DNA of 64,000 nt from Daphnia pulex. Taxonomy: Eukaryota; Arthropoda; Branchiopoda; Diplostraca; Daphniidae. This document shows positions 12,654-26,600 of this stretch, in pieces. The position numbers and the translations under genes are program-made. Positions within the stretch are counted from its first letter, which is position 1, and each line of letters starts with the position of its first letter. The notes under the pieces are model-generated. The model was not told the origin of the DNA and searched no databases. It was given only the letters and a program-made list of their open reading frames with translations. The stretch covers positions 11,904,001 through 11,968,000 of the forward strand of contig NC_060024.1 of the NCBI RefSeq assembly GCF_021134715.1. Direction: 5' to 3'.

Positions 12654-12680
12654 TGTGTGTCTGTGTGTGTGTGTGTGTGT
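12654..12680. repeat. (GT)n microsatellite
   Basis: A run of GT dinucleotides interrupted by one C, upstream of the ZP gene promoter. Confidence 0.9.
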
Positions 12681-15600
12681 TACCTGTGCCTCTTTTTGGT
12701 GGAGTTGAGAGGTTCTGTATACGATACCGTGCTGGAGAGACCTGCACGCCCGGATAATTGCGCTGGGTGCCTAACACACACAGCACAGCAGCAGCAGCAT
12801 TGACGTCACCAAAATCATACCCCCGGCAGCACTTTCTTTCCAATGGATCTATGAACCCACCTGTGTTTGCCCTCATTTTCTCCGTTCCTTTGTGTTGTTG
12901 TTGTTGTTGTGGTTGGTAGTTGTCTCGTTTTAGAAAAAGAGAAAAACAATTATGCGGCGGTTCAAATATCTGTCGACGTCAGAGAGATCCAGGATGTGAT
13001 TTCTCGGTCGGTGCCGGGTTCTCCCGGAGAAAACGAATTTTTTCTGTTTCCAGTAAAAGAGAGAGAGAGATCACTCTCTCCTTTTCCGACTATTATAATG
13101 CACACCTCCGTATTCATTTCACTTCCGCTTCTATCTGATTACACGCACGAAAGCGGGAAAGGGAAAATTTTTCGTTTAAAAGAGGTTAGATCAGAGATAT
13201 CTTTACCACCGAGGAACCCGGATGGAATAGTTCTTCTACCATTTCACGCACTCTCTCTTTTATCGAGTCGAAATTTTTTTTTAAATTTCATCATCACTTT
13301 TCTAATTATTTATTTATTATAAAGGCAACAATATGACTTTGCACAATTAGCTCTCTTTCTCTCGCAAAAAGGTCAAAGCTCTTGCCAAGGAAATGGCTGG
13401 ACGCTGCGTATGGAATCTGGCGGGGTTTTTACAACGCGGAAAAGAAAAGAGCGCGCTCGCCATCATTACCCCCTAGCGAATTAAATCCTTGGAATTATTA
13501 TATAAAGCTTTATAGTCTCTTGGCTGGCTGTTGTCCGCACTGTTGTAACATTCTTTTCTCGACGGTCTGACTAGAGTCCGTGATGATGGAGAGCTAATGA
13601 CCATCGCCATCTTGCTTTTCTTCGTATTAATTATTCTTATGCGGGGATTATTACATTTCTCGCGGTCTGGCGAATATTCTTTTTCCATCCCATTTCCAAG
13701 TTTGTTTATCAAAAGTAGATTCTCTCATCTGTTGATCTACTTGACAAATAGACATCCAACCTCAATCTTCGTTTTTTTTCTGGCCTCCGCAGCCGACACA
13801 TATATTTCTGATTTCTTTGTCCGCAATTTTCCTGCTGGGCCTATCTGTAATAGTCCGAGTATCTAGCTGCCGGACTAACGTTAACATCTCCTTCTGGTCT
13901 ATAAGCGCCATAAGCGGTTAAATTGGAAAAAAAAAAAGAAAATACCGCACGAGAGAATTGCTACGGGACGGCGTGAATTACAGACGGGGTAAATTTGATT
14001 CCTCGACCATCTAATAATAAAAAAAAAAAAAAGAAGCGACGCGACAGAACGCCATACACACTATCACATGAGAGAAATCCATTTAACAGCTATTTTTTCG
14101 GCCGCTGCTCATGCATATAAACCCGGTGAATGTAACTGTGTGCTGCGGGATTTTTTTTTCTTTTTCTCGTTTGTACCTGTGCTGGTAGTACCCGCCTTGG
14201 GTACTACTACACGCAACCTGCGCTTCTTACGAGCCTATGGGAACTATGCAACCTCTCTCCATTTCTCTCTGTCTCTCTCTCGGGCCGTTTCTGACCGGTA
14301 GCACACGCGGCCCGAGACCGTTTTCTGGATCGCTCTTTTTTTTCTCTCTCTCTCTTGTGTGTGTGTTCTACGTAATTTAATGTCTTCTTTTTCGTCGCCT
14401 AGATGCGACCTGCAATGTCCGCATTCACACCTATCTACAATTTCTTCGTCTTTTTTTTCCTATTCTCAAGCGGCGAACCCGAAATTCTAGCGCTCACGGT
14501 CCCGCTGATTTCCTTTTCGTCCCCCCGCATTTCGTTAAATTCGAAACGAGCGGTGCTTTTCTGTCTTTTTTTCGGGGGGCGACTGTACAATTACCGCTTA
14601 CAGTACACGACACCATCAAACAAATTAAAAACAAATAAATATCATGACTCTCTAGAAAGGCATTGGACATAAATGGTCCAACTTGTCATTTTCTTTTCAT
14701 GATCCGCCATTAACAGAGCGCGAATTTCAAACAAGTGCGCGCACAAACAAGAAGGTTTTTTTTTTTTAATTTTCATTTTTTATTCCTTCCTCTTTTGAAA
14801 AAGGAGGAGGGCAATCATCCGGTGCACTGATGCGGCATGACAAATCGCTCCCTTGTTGGCCAAAAAATGTGACTCGACCTGGTTTTATTTTTATCTTTTT
14901 AAATAGGCCCTAACAAGAGTTTTTGGCAACAATGATGATGATGGTGATGAGGATAAGTGCCGTCACATAAACATAGATATGTACATGTCATGTCTCCGTT
15001 CTGGGTCAACGGTCACGGAAAAGGAAGTTGGCATTTCCTTGCATCGATTATTCAAATTTTATTTTTATTTTTATTTTTTTTTTTCCCCAACATGTTTCGT
15101 CATCCCCGTGTGTGTACCGTTTGCTGGATGGCGTCTTCTGCAACGTCTAGTCTCAGATCCACCAGACACACCATCAATAAGGTGGGTTGTGAATCAGCGA
15201 AACCATCAGCATGCGCGCGGATGGATTTCAGATAAAGATTGAAAGAGAAGTGTAATCGGGTCACGCGAATCTCCCGAACTCGCATCGTCGAATCGCTCTT
15301 TTCCAGCAGCCGAAGCTTGAAAGAAGAAGAAGAGCTATTAGAGAACACTAAAGGTGTGTGTATCATTCAAGGCGTGTTTTTCTTTCCCTTCTTTTTCAAT
15401 TCAAAAGTTGCGTGTGAAATCAGAGTTAGCTCAAGTACTTAAACCTTTTGAGCGTAGTTATCTGATAATGAGATTGGCCTGGGCAAAGCAGCAGCAGCAG
15501 CACAGCTCAGCTCAGTTCAGTTCGCCATCCGACCAGATTTTTCCCTACGACGACTGACCTCATTGGCGCTTGGCGCCGTACGTAATGGCGCAACGCTCGT

Positions 15601-18600
15601 AAATCTCGCCATAACGTCCCAGACGTTTAAGCGACCGAAACCGGATCGTTTGGTTCTTATTTTTGTTCTCTTTTTTATTTTCTACCCCAGGTGGAATTTG
15701 TAGCGGCATTCAATCACCTAGAGCTATGGCTCGTATATGTGCAAACGTAAATCATATCATTTTGTAGATGCACGCTCTAATTGGTCCGCCAGATGGCCCA
15801 GGAAACTGCTGAGAACTCTTTGAAGACGGCTAGATTTTTGCAGAAGGTTCTACTTCAATGAAAATCAGCGTCGTTCTCCCCCCAAAATAATTCGCTGTTT
15901 GTTTTACGTTAACAGGAAAAGCCGGTGCAAGCAGGTCAAAACAAAGGAATTATAACCGGCTCATCAGCCGTTAAACTGATTAGGTATAACCTTCGCCTAC
16001 GCTCACCTATAATTTTTGTTTTTCAAAAATAACCAAAAGGTTTTGTGTGTTTACATCATTTTGAAATGAGAATCACGTCATCGCGTCGGGGTCGACTACT
16101 AATAATAAAAAAAAGAAGTGATGTGCCCCGTCATCAGATCGACCTAGTGGCCCTTTCCACAGTGAAGTAAAAATATGGCTTGGCTTCTCGGCGATTCCGC
16201 ATTTCGTTACAATATTATTATTTTTCACCTACCTACCTACCACACAGACCACCAGACCAGCAAAGGACGCGTACGATATTACGTGCCCGGACACGACCGA
16301 TGGCATTCCATTCGATTGCACGACGCTCCTGACTGAGCCGCCTGGTACATCCGTAATGTGTGAACGGGTTGAATCCGTTATCTTCCGCATTCATCAGCGT
16401 ATGCAATATAGGAAGAGAGGGGTAAGGACAAAAAAGAAATACAAAATTACGATGGTATGTAGTCGAAGGACGCCCAGCCTTTAAATGCCGCTATAGCTAA
16501 TGAAATAAGACGTCACGGGAAACTGGATTCATCCGCATGTTTATATTTCGATGATGATGATCCAATTGCTGTTTTCTGTTTTGTTTTAGTTTTATTTGCT
16601 AGTTATTGGTATTGGAAAAAACCATAACAGTTTCAGGTAATACTAGTTTATTTATAGATACCTGGCGGTATGCCATGACCAACGCATTAGGGCTGTAAAT
16701 TAATTTCGGGAAATGTAATATAGCTTTCCGGTCGAACGAGATTGAGGTGGGCAACTTGTTCTTGGACGTTTTTTTATTTTGTCGTAAATTTCTGTCAGGG
16801 ATGACAATGTCGCTAAATGGTAAATGGAACGTCAAAGGAAAAGGGGAATTGGACCAGTGGAAAATCTGGATACATAATTGGTCAATTCGAAACAGCGGTA
16901 AAAGAAAAATATTGAAGAACAAGACGAAGAAGTGTTGCAGCAATATTTTGATTCGGGATCTTGATTTTCTAGAGCGGAAGAGAAAAGGGAAAGAATGGGG
17001 TCTAGATAGAAAATGAGACATCCGATTACGTATTATTTTATACATAAAGTGGGACCGTGCTTGGCTTTGTGGGTTGGGTGGTGAGACATTCTAAGATGAA
17101 AATGAGGATAGTCATCTTCTTCTTTTTATTTTATTTTTTCGTCTATATCCCGCCAAGTCTTTGCCAAATTGTCGGTGGTGGGTTTGACGTGACGAACGGC
17201 TATAGGTGGAATTGAGGTCGAAGTAAGGCGCGGTTCCGCTCCGTCCGCTCTCCGCGTGCTACACCGGAGAAAATCGACCATCATCACTTTTTCTCCCGCA
17301 AAAAGTCCGCGTCCGCATTCATTTTTTTTCCCCCTCAAAAGAAGATAGAAGAAAACACGGGACTGGCTCATCTGGGTGTTTGTTTTGTATATGATTGCGC
17401 CACTATGGCGTAACCTTGCCATCCGCTACTGGACGGTACACATGGCCGACTCGGAGAAAGTCGGAAGTCGGACGCGATCTTTTCTTTTTCTTTTGGTTAG
17501 TCTTGCACGTCGAGTAGCAGACGCTCTTTTGGTCAATCAGGTCATTGCGGGACGTCAAGTCGGACTCTCCTCCAGCAGCACTCCTTTACTTTCTTGAGGA
17601 AGGCAAATCTTGCGTCATGCGCTTAAAAATGCGCACAATCGAATCACGAACGAAAAAATCACGGTGGACGTTTATGGAAGTTCATTTTAAACATAACCAT
17701 ATGGAAACCAAACTTTTTCTCGGTCGGAATTTTTAACATTTTTTTTTACGTGATTCGACCTTTTCGAAAGAAAAATACCAATCGGAAGTACCTTTGACCT
17801 AGACTTTGAAAAGAAAAAAGAAGGACGGCCGTGCCTAAGAGGTCACTAACCCCTTTTTCCTATTTGATATTTAATATTAGACTCTCGTCTTTGCCCTTCA
17901 TACTCGGTTAAATTAAAAAGGAAAAAAGCATTTCGCTGTTTTCGCTACTTCGCTACTAGTTCGGGCGCGCTCGTCATAAATTCGATGTAAAGAAACAAAA
18001 GAATAACGACGTGGAAACATGCTTTACAGTTAGAACCCAAGCAGTCGAGTCCACACAGCGAGATGTTGCGTCGACTTTCACTAAAAACGGTCGCCTATTC
18101 TTGTGCTACTCTATTACGATTCTTTTAAAAAAGATAAAGTTTTTCCTCCCTGTATTTTGCCTTGTTTAGCGGTACATGGTAGCTCTAGTGTATTTCAGGT
18201 AGCAGTTGCCGGGGAAGGTAAATAGACATGATGACGAAAACAACAACCCAACAAAAATACCCATAGGAAATGGAAAACAAAGGAAGCGACACACGTACAA
18301 AAGTCAGGAGTAGTAGGTGATACAGAGCAGATGTGGTGGTGTGTGTGCTACACTATCTCAGCCCGAAATCTTATTCGGTGCTGGGGTTCCAATATGTGGA
18401 CGCGGTCGTAACGGTGCTCGTAGCTGTTTCTATTTTTCCTTTCTCATATGAAAATAAAAAGTAACTCTACCAAGATTCATGTACGTACTATACGCAGCCT
18501 TAAGAAAGTAAAGGCCTGTTATTTCGTGAAAAAAAAACGGACGTCAGCGCGGACTCTACCCGACTAGAACTGCCGTCGAGACTAATAATAAGCACCGTCC

Positions 18601-19413
18601 ATTTTCTCGTTATCGAAGCAAGAGAGAGAGAAGAAAAGGGATTTTGGTAGAGAACGTGACGCTCTAGCAAGAAAACGTGGCCAGATGACAAACTAGCTGT
18701 TTCATGGCGAAAATTTGTCTTTTTTTTTTTCTTTTTCAAACGGCCTTATCATCTCGCCGGTGGGTGGCTGTTATATAGCGAAAGAACAGATATATAGTCT
18801 CGCTCGAACGCTTTCTCGTGAAATACGCACCCCGAATTTTCATTCCCGTACAAGGGGCGTGAGATTTTCATCCGATAGAGACTGATCATTTCCTACTGAT
18901 AAATGAAGTGCTAGTTTTGTGTGTCCAAGGGACAATAAGAACATTCTCCACATAATTCGACAGAGGACCCGATTCTTTTGTATCTTAGTGAATTATTGAT
19001 AAAGCTCTTACCAAGCGGATTTGACCGATTTCATCATGGCCTTGCTGTCGTCACAAGCTCCCATTTATTTTTATTTTTTTATTTTCTGGGGAATTCTTTC
19101 CATCCAAAAGAGAAAGGTCCCAATCATCACTCGATACACCATCAGATTGACCGAGCTTTTCTTTTATTTGTTGGAGGATTCTTCTCAATTGGCCCCGTTC
19201 TCGTGCCTCGATTACTTTTTTCTTTCCGTCCTATCTCTCACTCTTTCTCTTCCGAGAGAAAGATAAACCATCTCAACCAAACCCAAAAACAAAAGAATAA
19301 AAAAGAATAAAAATGGTCAACTGTTGTAGTCCCGTTCCGAAGGTATGGCAGACGCTGCACAGTTATGGCGTCTTGATGTAGCGCCGAATCGCTTCAAGGA
19401 ACACCGCATTTCA

Positions 19414-19414
19414 G

Positions 19415-19442
<28 letters not shown>
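19414..19442. repeat. (CT)n microsatellite
   Basis: Fourteen or so uninterrupted CT units (GAGA on the other strand), in the gene-free region before D2HGDH. Confidence 0.9.
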
Positions 19443-19445
<3 letters not shown>

Positions 19446-20751
19446 ATTTCTCTCCTCTTCTATTCTGTAAAGATATGTCCTCAAGTCTCCAGAGAAGCGG
19501 TTACTACTGAATCGATCGATTTCCGTGGTCATCACCACTCGGAGATCTTGTCCTAGCGGTTCGCAGCATGTTAGAGGCGGATCAGCAGCTTTTACTTGCG
19601 CTTCCGCGTACCACTCACCACCCACTGCGCTCTCTCCTTGAGTTGACTCTTTCGAAATGGCAGGCCTCGGTATCAAACACGTGCCCGTGTTATAAGCGAA
19701 AGAGTGAAACTTTAGGGATATCCGGTTGGAGGGAAACTTGGACTTTCACCCGGATAGAGGTCCCGAAATTTTTCTTTTGTTTATAACTGACTTTTGAATT
19801 GACACCTGTTTTCGCTTTCGCTAGACAGCTTTAGTAATTGAGTCCTTATAGAATTTGAAACCAACCAATCGGCTGGATCTTTCTTGATTCATTAAAATAT
19901 TTTAAAAAGAAATCAGACTTGAAAGATTTACAGAAACAGTTATAGAGAGTACATTTCCTAGAAGGATGACTCGATGTAAAGGAGAAAAACGACATGCCGG
20001 TTGGTGGTTGCGAGTCGGATGAATTCCCCACATACGGCACTGAACAAAATGTTAACTGAGACGAATGTTTTCCCGCCTTCCTAATAGTTATCGATGGTAT
20101 AAATTATTCAAAAGCCAGAAAAAACCAAAAAAAAAAAAAAAAAAAAACCTAGCCATCTGTCGTTTAAGTAGGTCCAGCTGAGCTAACTATAAACGCGCTC
20201 CAATGGTTTGGAAAGTATTAAATAAGGAATACAACTAAAGTTGGACCCTTAAAAATAGGAATGAGACGACATTCCTTTTGGTGCATTTACAGCATTCAAG
20301 ACAACTGGGGCCCAACAGAGAATTTGGCGATAAGGCATGATGAGATCGAGATGACTCGATAGAAAAACACCAAAGGCCTCGTCTCATTCCTTTTTATTGA
20401 TGAAAGATTCACTGAATTTAGTAAAAATTAATTTCTTTAATAATTTCTTTTGTAACAAATTTAACTTTTTTTTCATTAAATTGACAAAATCAAATGCTAT
20501 TTCCCCATGAATAGTTGCTTTATTTAATGATTTGTATTCCAACTTCGAATTTGTTACCCCAAAATTCAATTTATTTGAACAGTATTTCTGTTCGGTTGAT
20601 AGATGGCGTAGAATTCTGTTTTTGTCTCGTAGCAGACGAAATAATTGATTAATTGGAAAAACATGTTGCAGCTGGACAATACGATTGGGCTTACGTTTTG
20701 TTGACGATTATTGTTGATTTGTCGCATCTCGTAAAATCTATATCTCTCCTC

Positions 20752-22808
20752 ATGTCGTCGATGAATAAATTGTCGGCCACTATTAGAACATTTCACTCCT
20801 CAGCAGCAAGATTTAAGAAAAACGTAGAGTTCACTGCGGTAAGATATCCTTATTTAAAGCGAGGAAACTATTCCTTTTTATCCGACAGGCATTTGGGATT
20901 TTTCCAAAGTATACTGAGTCCTCATCAAGTACTAACTGATGAATTCAATGACCTATCAGGCTACAATGTGGATTGGATGCATTCAGTAAGAGGTTTGACA
21001 TTAATCATCTGTTGTCTCAGGACTGTTATTGTAACTCATGTATTTTTCTATAATTTAGGCTCCAGTCGACTGGTCTTACGGCCAAAAACCACTGAAGAAG
21101 TTGGGGCTATTCTGCAGTATTGTAATGCTCAAAACATTGCTGTGTGTCCACAAGGTGGAAACACAGGTCTTGTGGGTGGGTCTGTGCCAGTATTCGATGA
21201 AGTCATCATGTCCTTGGGGCTGATGGATGCAGTTATTTCTGTGGATGAATTATCAGGTGCATTCAACTTTCACACAAATTTACCTTATAAATGTTCTAAA
21301 TTTTTCTGAATTCTTAAGGAATTGCAATTGTACAGGCTGGTTGTGTTTTAGAAAAGCTTGAAACAATATTGCACCTTAATAATTTGACTTTGCCTCTTGA
21401 TTTGGGAGCCAAAGGTAGCTGCCAGATTGGAGGAAATGTGGCAACTAATGGTCTGATTATTTTATAATTCATTTCTAAATTGCAATCAAGTAAAATGTAA
21501 ATTGTAAATTAATAACTAATGTATCCAAGCTGGGGGAATCCGTCTCCTTCGATACGGAAATTTGCACGGATCGGTATTGGGATTGACTGCTGTTCTTGCA
21601 AACGGCCAAATTATGGACTGTCTTAGTACGAATAAAAAGGATAACACGGGCTATGATTTAAAACAACTTTTCATTGGATCTGAAGGGACTTTAGGAGTCG
21701 TTACTCAAGTCGCACTGCATTGCCCATCAAAGCCGACCTCAGTGCAAGTAGGATTCTTTGGTAACCATCTACAAATATTGTTACATTTTTATTGCACAAT
21801 TATTCATTTTTCCTCCTCCTAAAACACTACGTAAATCATAGGTATCAATTCCTTTGACAACGTTCTTGAAACATTACGTCTTTCCAAACAAAACCTGGGA
21901 GAAATTCTCTCATCATGTGAGCTAATAGATGCGTCTTCTTTGGAATGCGTCACATCACAGCTGAAACTAAAGTCTCCAGTAAATCATTTTCCTTTTTATA
22001 TTCTACTAGAAACGTCTGGTAACTAATGGAAATTCCTCTCTCATTTATACCACGGCGTTAACAAAATCTGTTTTCTCTGTCGAGGTTCGAATGCTGATCA
22101 TGACGCCGAAAAGTTGAATTCATTACTGGAAATGCTTCTTAAAAATGGAACGATCGTGGATGGTACAATTGCTGTTGATTCGACTCAAGCAACAGTACAA
22201 GCCTTTCTCTTAAATTTATTTTGGATAAAAAATTGTCATTATTGGACAATCAGACAGTTATTATATTGAAAGCCAACTCTCCGTTCTTACAGAATTTGTG
22301 GGCATTGCGTGAGAGAATTGCTGAAGCTTTAGCATCTGAAGGCTACGTTTACAAATACGACGTGTCTGTGCCCATTCGACAATTCTACCAACTTGTTGAT
22401 GTCATGCGAGCTCGATTAGAAAATCTACCCATCCGGTGTTGTGGTTACGGACATTTAGGTAATAATGTTTGCGATGAAGAACGTTTTATTTGAAAGTTGG
22501 AGTTACTATTTATCATCCCTTATTTGATTTCTTATTCACTAGGCGACGGCAATCTTCATCTTAACATTACCAGCCAGGAGTACAGCTCAGAACTCCTCAA
22601 CAAGATTGAGCCTTTTGTTTACGATTGGGTTTCTCGGCAACGCGGAAGCGTGAGCGCAGAACACGGACTAGGTTTAAAAAAGAGAGACTATATCGAGTAT
22701 ACTAAGTCGCCAACAACCGTTCATTGGATGCGCCGTATGAAGAAGCTCTTTGACCCCAATAACATTTTAAATCCTTACAAAATCTTCCCAGGAACGTTAA
22801 ACGAGTAA
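20752..22808 (+). CDS. D2HGDH: D-2-hydroxyglutarate dehydrogenase, mitochondrial
   Basis: FAD-linked oxidoreductase that converts D-2-hydroxyglutarate to 2-oxoglutarate in mitochondria. Eight exons: 20752-20992, 21059-21256, 21319-21450, 21530-21760, 21842-22018, 22085-22194, 22293-22458, 22543-22808; 506 aa, close to the human length. The ATG at 20752 gives a basic, hydroxylated presequence ([20 protein letters not shown]) suited to mitochondrial import; an in-frame ATG at 20653 lies upstream but adds a less plausible start. FAD-domain motifs are present ([53 protein letters not shown]). The C-terminal metal and substrate motif [13 protein letters not shown] and the SAEHGLG signature are intact. 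The first intron uses a weak donor (AGAG|GTTTGA), required for the conserved VRGSSR junction. AATAAA occurs at 22940. Confidence 0.95.
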
Positions 22809-23672
22809 ATTTTGATGAGCTCAGCTACAGTTTAAGTAAAAGCGCAATACACAAAATGCGTAGCTATTACAATAACATGTTCTAAACAGGATCTAGCCCG
22901 TTTGATATTGTTTGTTGCTGAGTGTAACGATAAAAAGAGAATAAAAAAAAAATGAAGTCAACATCTTCTATAGTTGTATAAAGATGTTAATACACAAATT
23001 TCTGTATGTTTCTTATGTGACCGCTTTAAAGAGAAATTTTTTCGATTTTTTATCACGCGATAATATAGCTCTGCTGATAAAACATTTATCGTGTCTGGAA
23101 AAAAAATCAGCCCTAAATGGTATAAACGACCCCACCTTTAAACTGATTAAAGCCTATTCACGCTTCGAGTGAAGTGTGTTCTGTATTTTAAAGAAATTTT
23201 CATTGAAGTGCTGTTGTGTCCCACAGCTGGCCAACTCAAAGGAATTTTTTACTTTTAAAGAATAAAAGAGCCTTGAGCCCTTGAGCCTGAAGAATGTCTG
23301 GTAATAAACGATCGCCCCAAGAGCAAATTGATGACCTTCATAATTTAATTTTTACGTAATAATTTATAACCACTGTTTAATTAAATATGAACAACACAAA
23401 ATAGTTGGAAGAAGATTTATAGGAAAAGTTTAAGAACTAAAAAAAAATCTTAATCATTTTCTTTTTATTGCGCATTTCGTGATCCGAATTCAACCGAACG
23501 GGCAACGCCTTCGTGTGACAGACTGCATCTGAGAGCGGCACGATCTTCTTGCCATCTTGGTGCCACTTTAGTAAAATCAGACCTACTAGATTGAGTCTTC
23601 AATTCGGCCGCCGGACAGTTTTTTACTCTTTGGTTTTCTTGCAATTTGCGTTCAGTTATTACCAGCTCGGAA
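22809..23672. other. Intergenic spacer with D2HGDH 3' UTR and importin-7 5' UTR
   Basis: AATAAA at 22940-22945 probably ends D2HGDH. The rest is A/T-rich up to the importin-7 start at 23673. A minus-strand open frame at 23465-23713 overlaps the importin-7 leader and is not recognised. Confidence 0.5.
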
Positions 23673-26600
23673 ATGGATACAAGAAAAATTGCGGAATTGT
23701 TGAGGGCAACCATCGACCCGAACCAGCAACAGCAGGCCGAAGAACAACTGACACAGGTACATGCCCACGTGGTCCCTTATGCCGTTACCTGAAAACAGTT
23801 TAAAATTATATATTTTATAAATTTCGAAAGTCGTTTGATTCATCTTATACTCTTAACAGGTCCACAAAATTATTGGGTTTGCCCCTTCCCTGTTGCAAGT
23901 TGTGATGGCTAATGACATGGACATGCCTGTTCGTCAAGCAGGTAACATTTATTTGTCAGTCACTGAATTAGGTTTTACTAAAAACGTTGTACAAGAACTT
24001 ATGCATGGTATTGTGTTAAGCGTTGTAGCCAACTTTTACCCGTATTGTTTGATCTAGGTGTCATTTACTTGAAGAACATGGTCACACAAAACTGGCAGGA
24101 AAGAGAGGTAGAAGCAGGCCAGCCTCAGGTGTTTCATATTCATGAGCAGGATAGGGCAATGATTCGTGATGCAATTGTTGATGCAATGGTTCATGCTCCT
24201 GATCTAGTTCGGTATACTTGACATATTTTATACATCATTTGAATAACTAAATAAATCTTTTTTCCCCCATAAAGTGTACAACTTGGGGTCTGTGTAAATC
24301 ATATTGTTCGATATGATTTCCCTGGAAAATGGACCCAAATTGTTGACAAGATAAGCATTTATCTTCAAAGTCCAGACCCTAATGGATGGATGGGAGCTCT
24401 TCTAAGCTTGTATCAGCTTGTCAAGAACTTTGAGTACAAGAAAGTAGAAGAGAGAACACCATTAACTGAAGCCATGAATTTGTTATTGCCACAAGTGCAG
24501 CAACTACTTGTTCGGCTACTTCCTGATCTTTCAGAACAATCTGTGCTTCTCCAGAAGCAAATCCTCAAGATTTTCTATGCTCTAACACAGTATTCTCTTC
24601 CTATGGGACTGTTAACTAAACCCATCTTCACCCAGTGGATGGAGCTGGCACGTGCTATAGCAGATCGTCCAGTTCCCGAGCAAACTTTGTCAATTGACGA
24701 GGATGAAAGACCAGAACTTCCGTGGTGGAAATGCAGGAAGTGGGCCATGCATATCCTTGTTCGTGTTTTTGAACGCTATGGCAGCCCCGGAAATGTTAAC
24801 AAAGAATACAAAGAATTCGCTGATTGGTTCCTCAAAACCTTTTCTGCCGGTATCTTGGAGGTAATGAATTAAATGGTACAGTTTTGCATGTGACGTTTAG
24901 TACAGTGTATTGTTTCATTCCAAAAAACAGGTTATGATGCGCACCCTTGATCAACACCGCCGAAAAGTCTACGTCTCACCTCGCGTTCTTCAACAGACTT
25001 TGAATTACGTTAACCAAGCTGTTGGTCACGCCTTCTCTTGGAAGATGTTAAAGCCCCATTCAGCAGCTGTCATCCAAGAAGTTCTCTTCCCCATCTTGTG
25101 CTACACAGATGCAGATGAAGAGCTATGGCAATGCGATCCTCATGAATATATTCGAACCAAGTTTGACATATTTGAAGACTATGTCAGCCCAGTTATGGCT
25201 GCACAGACTTTGCTTCACACAATTTGTAAAAAGAGGAAAGATCAGCTTCAGAAAACAATGGAATTCCTCATGCAGGTAATTGAAAATGTTAACTAGCATA
25301 TTTTACCTTTGCTACATTTTTTGTTGCTCATTCTAGGTACTCACTGCACCAAATGCTGATCCTCGGCAAAAAGACGGTGCACTACACATGGTTGGAAGCC
25401 TGGCTGACATTTTACTGAAGAAACCATTATATAAAAGCCAAATGGAGCAATTGCTTGCTCAATTTGTCTTTCCAGAGTTTTCCAGCGCTCATGGCCACTT
25501 GCGCGCTCGAGCTTGTTGGGTCCTGCAACATTTTTGTAATATTAAGTTTAATGAGGAGACCATCCTGGCTGAAGCCATTAATCTGACCCAACGATCTTTG
25601 TTGACGGATTCTGAATTACCTGTGAAGGTACGCACATCTGTTTCTTTTATTTTGTGAAGGATTCGAAAATATTTTTCTTTTTCAATACCAGGTGGAAGCT
25701 GCAGTGGCTCTTCAAATGCTGTTAAGTGGCCAAGAAGAAAAAGCAGAAAAATATGTTGAACCACACATTCGACCAATTACGCTGGAGCTCTTGAACATCA
25801 TTCGAGAAACAGAAAATGATGAACTGACAACGGTTATGCAGAAAATCGTATCAACTTACACCGAACAGCTTATGCCTGTAGCTGTTGAGATTTGTCAGCA
25901 TCTTGTGACCACTTTTGGCCAAGTCATTGCCCACGACGAAGAGTCAGACGAGAGAGCCATCACCGCCATGGGGCTGCTCAATACAATTGAAACACTGATT
26001 GCCGTCATGGAAGACCACGAAGATGTGTTGACCCAGCTAGAACCCGTTGCGCTGCAGGTATTTAATGCGTGGTGCCAATTATTTCTTGTTTGTCCCTGAT
26101 TTTAACATTATGTGTCGCTTCTTAGGTTGTTGGACTGATTTTCACGCAGTCAGCTATGGAATTCTACGAAGAAGCTCTTTCTTTAGTCTTTGATCTTACC
26201 AGTAAAAAAATCTCTGCCGACCTTTGGAAAGTTTTGGAAATGATCTATCAAGTGCGTTGTTACAAGTTTCCATTAATTTCTTGTGCGCTGATTGAAGTTT
26301 TTTTTTTTTCTTTCAGGTTTTCGAAAAAGACGCCTTTGACTACTTTACCGATATGATGCCCGCTCTTCATAATTATGTCACTGTCGACACGGAAGCATTT
26401 GTTAGCAACCCAAACTATCTTTTGGCTTTGTTTAATATGTGCAAAGCTATTTTAACTGGTGACGCCGGGGAAGATGCTGAATGCCACGCCGCCAAGCTGT
26501 TGGAAGTTATACTGTTGCAGTGCAAAGGACGAGTAGATCAGTGTATCCCCTCTTTCGTTGAGCTTGTTCTATCTAGGTTAACTCGTGAGGTGAAAACATC

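Larger units (their letters stand above)
12405..20650. other. Long intergenic region without a recognised gene
   Basis: About 8 kb between the ZP-gene promoter and the D2HGDH gene. The open frames here are low-complexity (Phe/Ser/Leu from pyrimidine tracts, Lys/Glu from purine tracts), with no domain and no coherent exon chain. Visible content is simple repeats: GT at 12654-12680, GA/CT clusters near 13059-13081 and 14341-14365, CT at 19414-19442, and poly-A near 20125-20147. There are scattered TATA-like words such as TTATATAG near 18770. It may hold regulatory DNA or non-coding transcripts, which I cannot demonstrate. Confidence 0.4.

Noticed and set aside
12867-19310. Many 60-150-codon open frames in the gene-free region
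   Set aside because: Composition is dominated by Phe/Ser/Leu or Lys/Glu from pyrimidine and purine tracts, and none shows a domain or coherent exon chain.
23465-23713. 82-codon minus-strand open frame with AATAAA at its stop
   Set aside because: Overlaps the importin-7 leader and first exon in antisense, with no recognised domain. Kept only as a curiosity.
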